Shown here piece after piece: positions 6,266-6,304 of a stretch of DNA of 6,304 nt. Where the stretch lies: the NCBI GenBank assembly GCA_013001485.1, contig JABDMN010000162.1, forward strand, positions 1-6,304, read 5' to 3'. Each line of letters begins with the position of its first letter. Position 1 is the first letter of the stretch. The notes under the pieces were generated by a model. It was not told the DNA's origin. It made no database searches and saw only the letters and a list, made by a program, of their open reading frames with translations. The translations under genes were made by a program, and so were the position numbers. The stretch comes from Acidimicrobiia bacterium. Its GTDB lineage: Bacteria > Actinomycetota > Acidimicrobiia > Spongiisociales > UBA5794.

Positions 6266-6304
6266 TCAGGTCACCCGCCCCCGTTCGTCTGGGATGTCCA
6301 GGTG
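6266..6304 (-). CDS. Possible 3' end of a convergent minus-strand gene (partial)
   Basis: On the minus strand the last 39 bases read without interruption as HLDIPDERGRVT and then TGA, one base away from the stop of the glycosylase gene. The residues look protein-like and the codons are GC-ending, but twelve codons are too few to identify a family or even to prove coding. Tightly convergent stops are common in compact genomes. Confidence 0.3.
   Translation of the reverse strand, partial: HLDIPDERGRVT

Overview
The window looks like ordinary chromosomal DNA from a GC-rich bacterium. It is most likely an actinobacterium: codons end mostly in G or C, and it carries a single-pass membrane protein with a C-terminal domain of the Septum_form type, which is typical of that phylum. 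I could not run a taxonomic search, so a narrower assignment would be a guess.

Layout. Two genes lie on the minus strand at the left. One is the 5' two-thirds of an NAD(P)-binding oxidoreductase of the dihydrodipicolinate-reductase / 2,4-diaminopentanoate-dehydrogenase type, cut by the window edge (1-677). The other is the Septum_form membrane protein (723-1565). A divergent gap of about 150-180 bases (1566 to 1713 or 1746) separates them from a compact plus-strand operon of four genes. These encode a complete quaternary-amine (glycine betaine/carnitine/choline class) ABC importer: a CBS-containing ATPase, two different permeases and a substrate-binding lipoprotein (1714-5174). The genes are joined by ATGA and TGATG overlaps and then by a 10-base gap holding a strong ribosome binding site. 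An intergenic region with two back-to-back hairpins follows (5222-5289). Next comes a plus-strand DNA-3-methyladenine glycosylase of the AlkA/HhH-GPD superfamily (5338-6264). The last 39 bases may hold the 3' end of a convergent minus-strand gene.

How the genes work together. The four transporter proteins form one machine. The lipoprotein captures the solute outside the membrane, the two permeases form a heterodimeric channel, and the ATPase dimer powers uptake; its CBS region could tie activity to ionic strength or osmotic state. The neighbours (cell-envelope protein, oxidoreductase, DNA repair enzyme) have no evident biochemical link to it.

I found no RNA genes, mobile elements, CRISPR arrays or phage genes, and nothing I would call an undescribed system. 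The points most worth a second look are the ATPase start, where the best-placed ribosome binding site precedes an ATC codon, the double hairpin after the operon, and unusual pocket residues in the binding protein.
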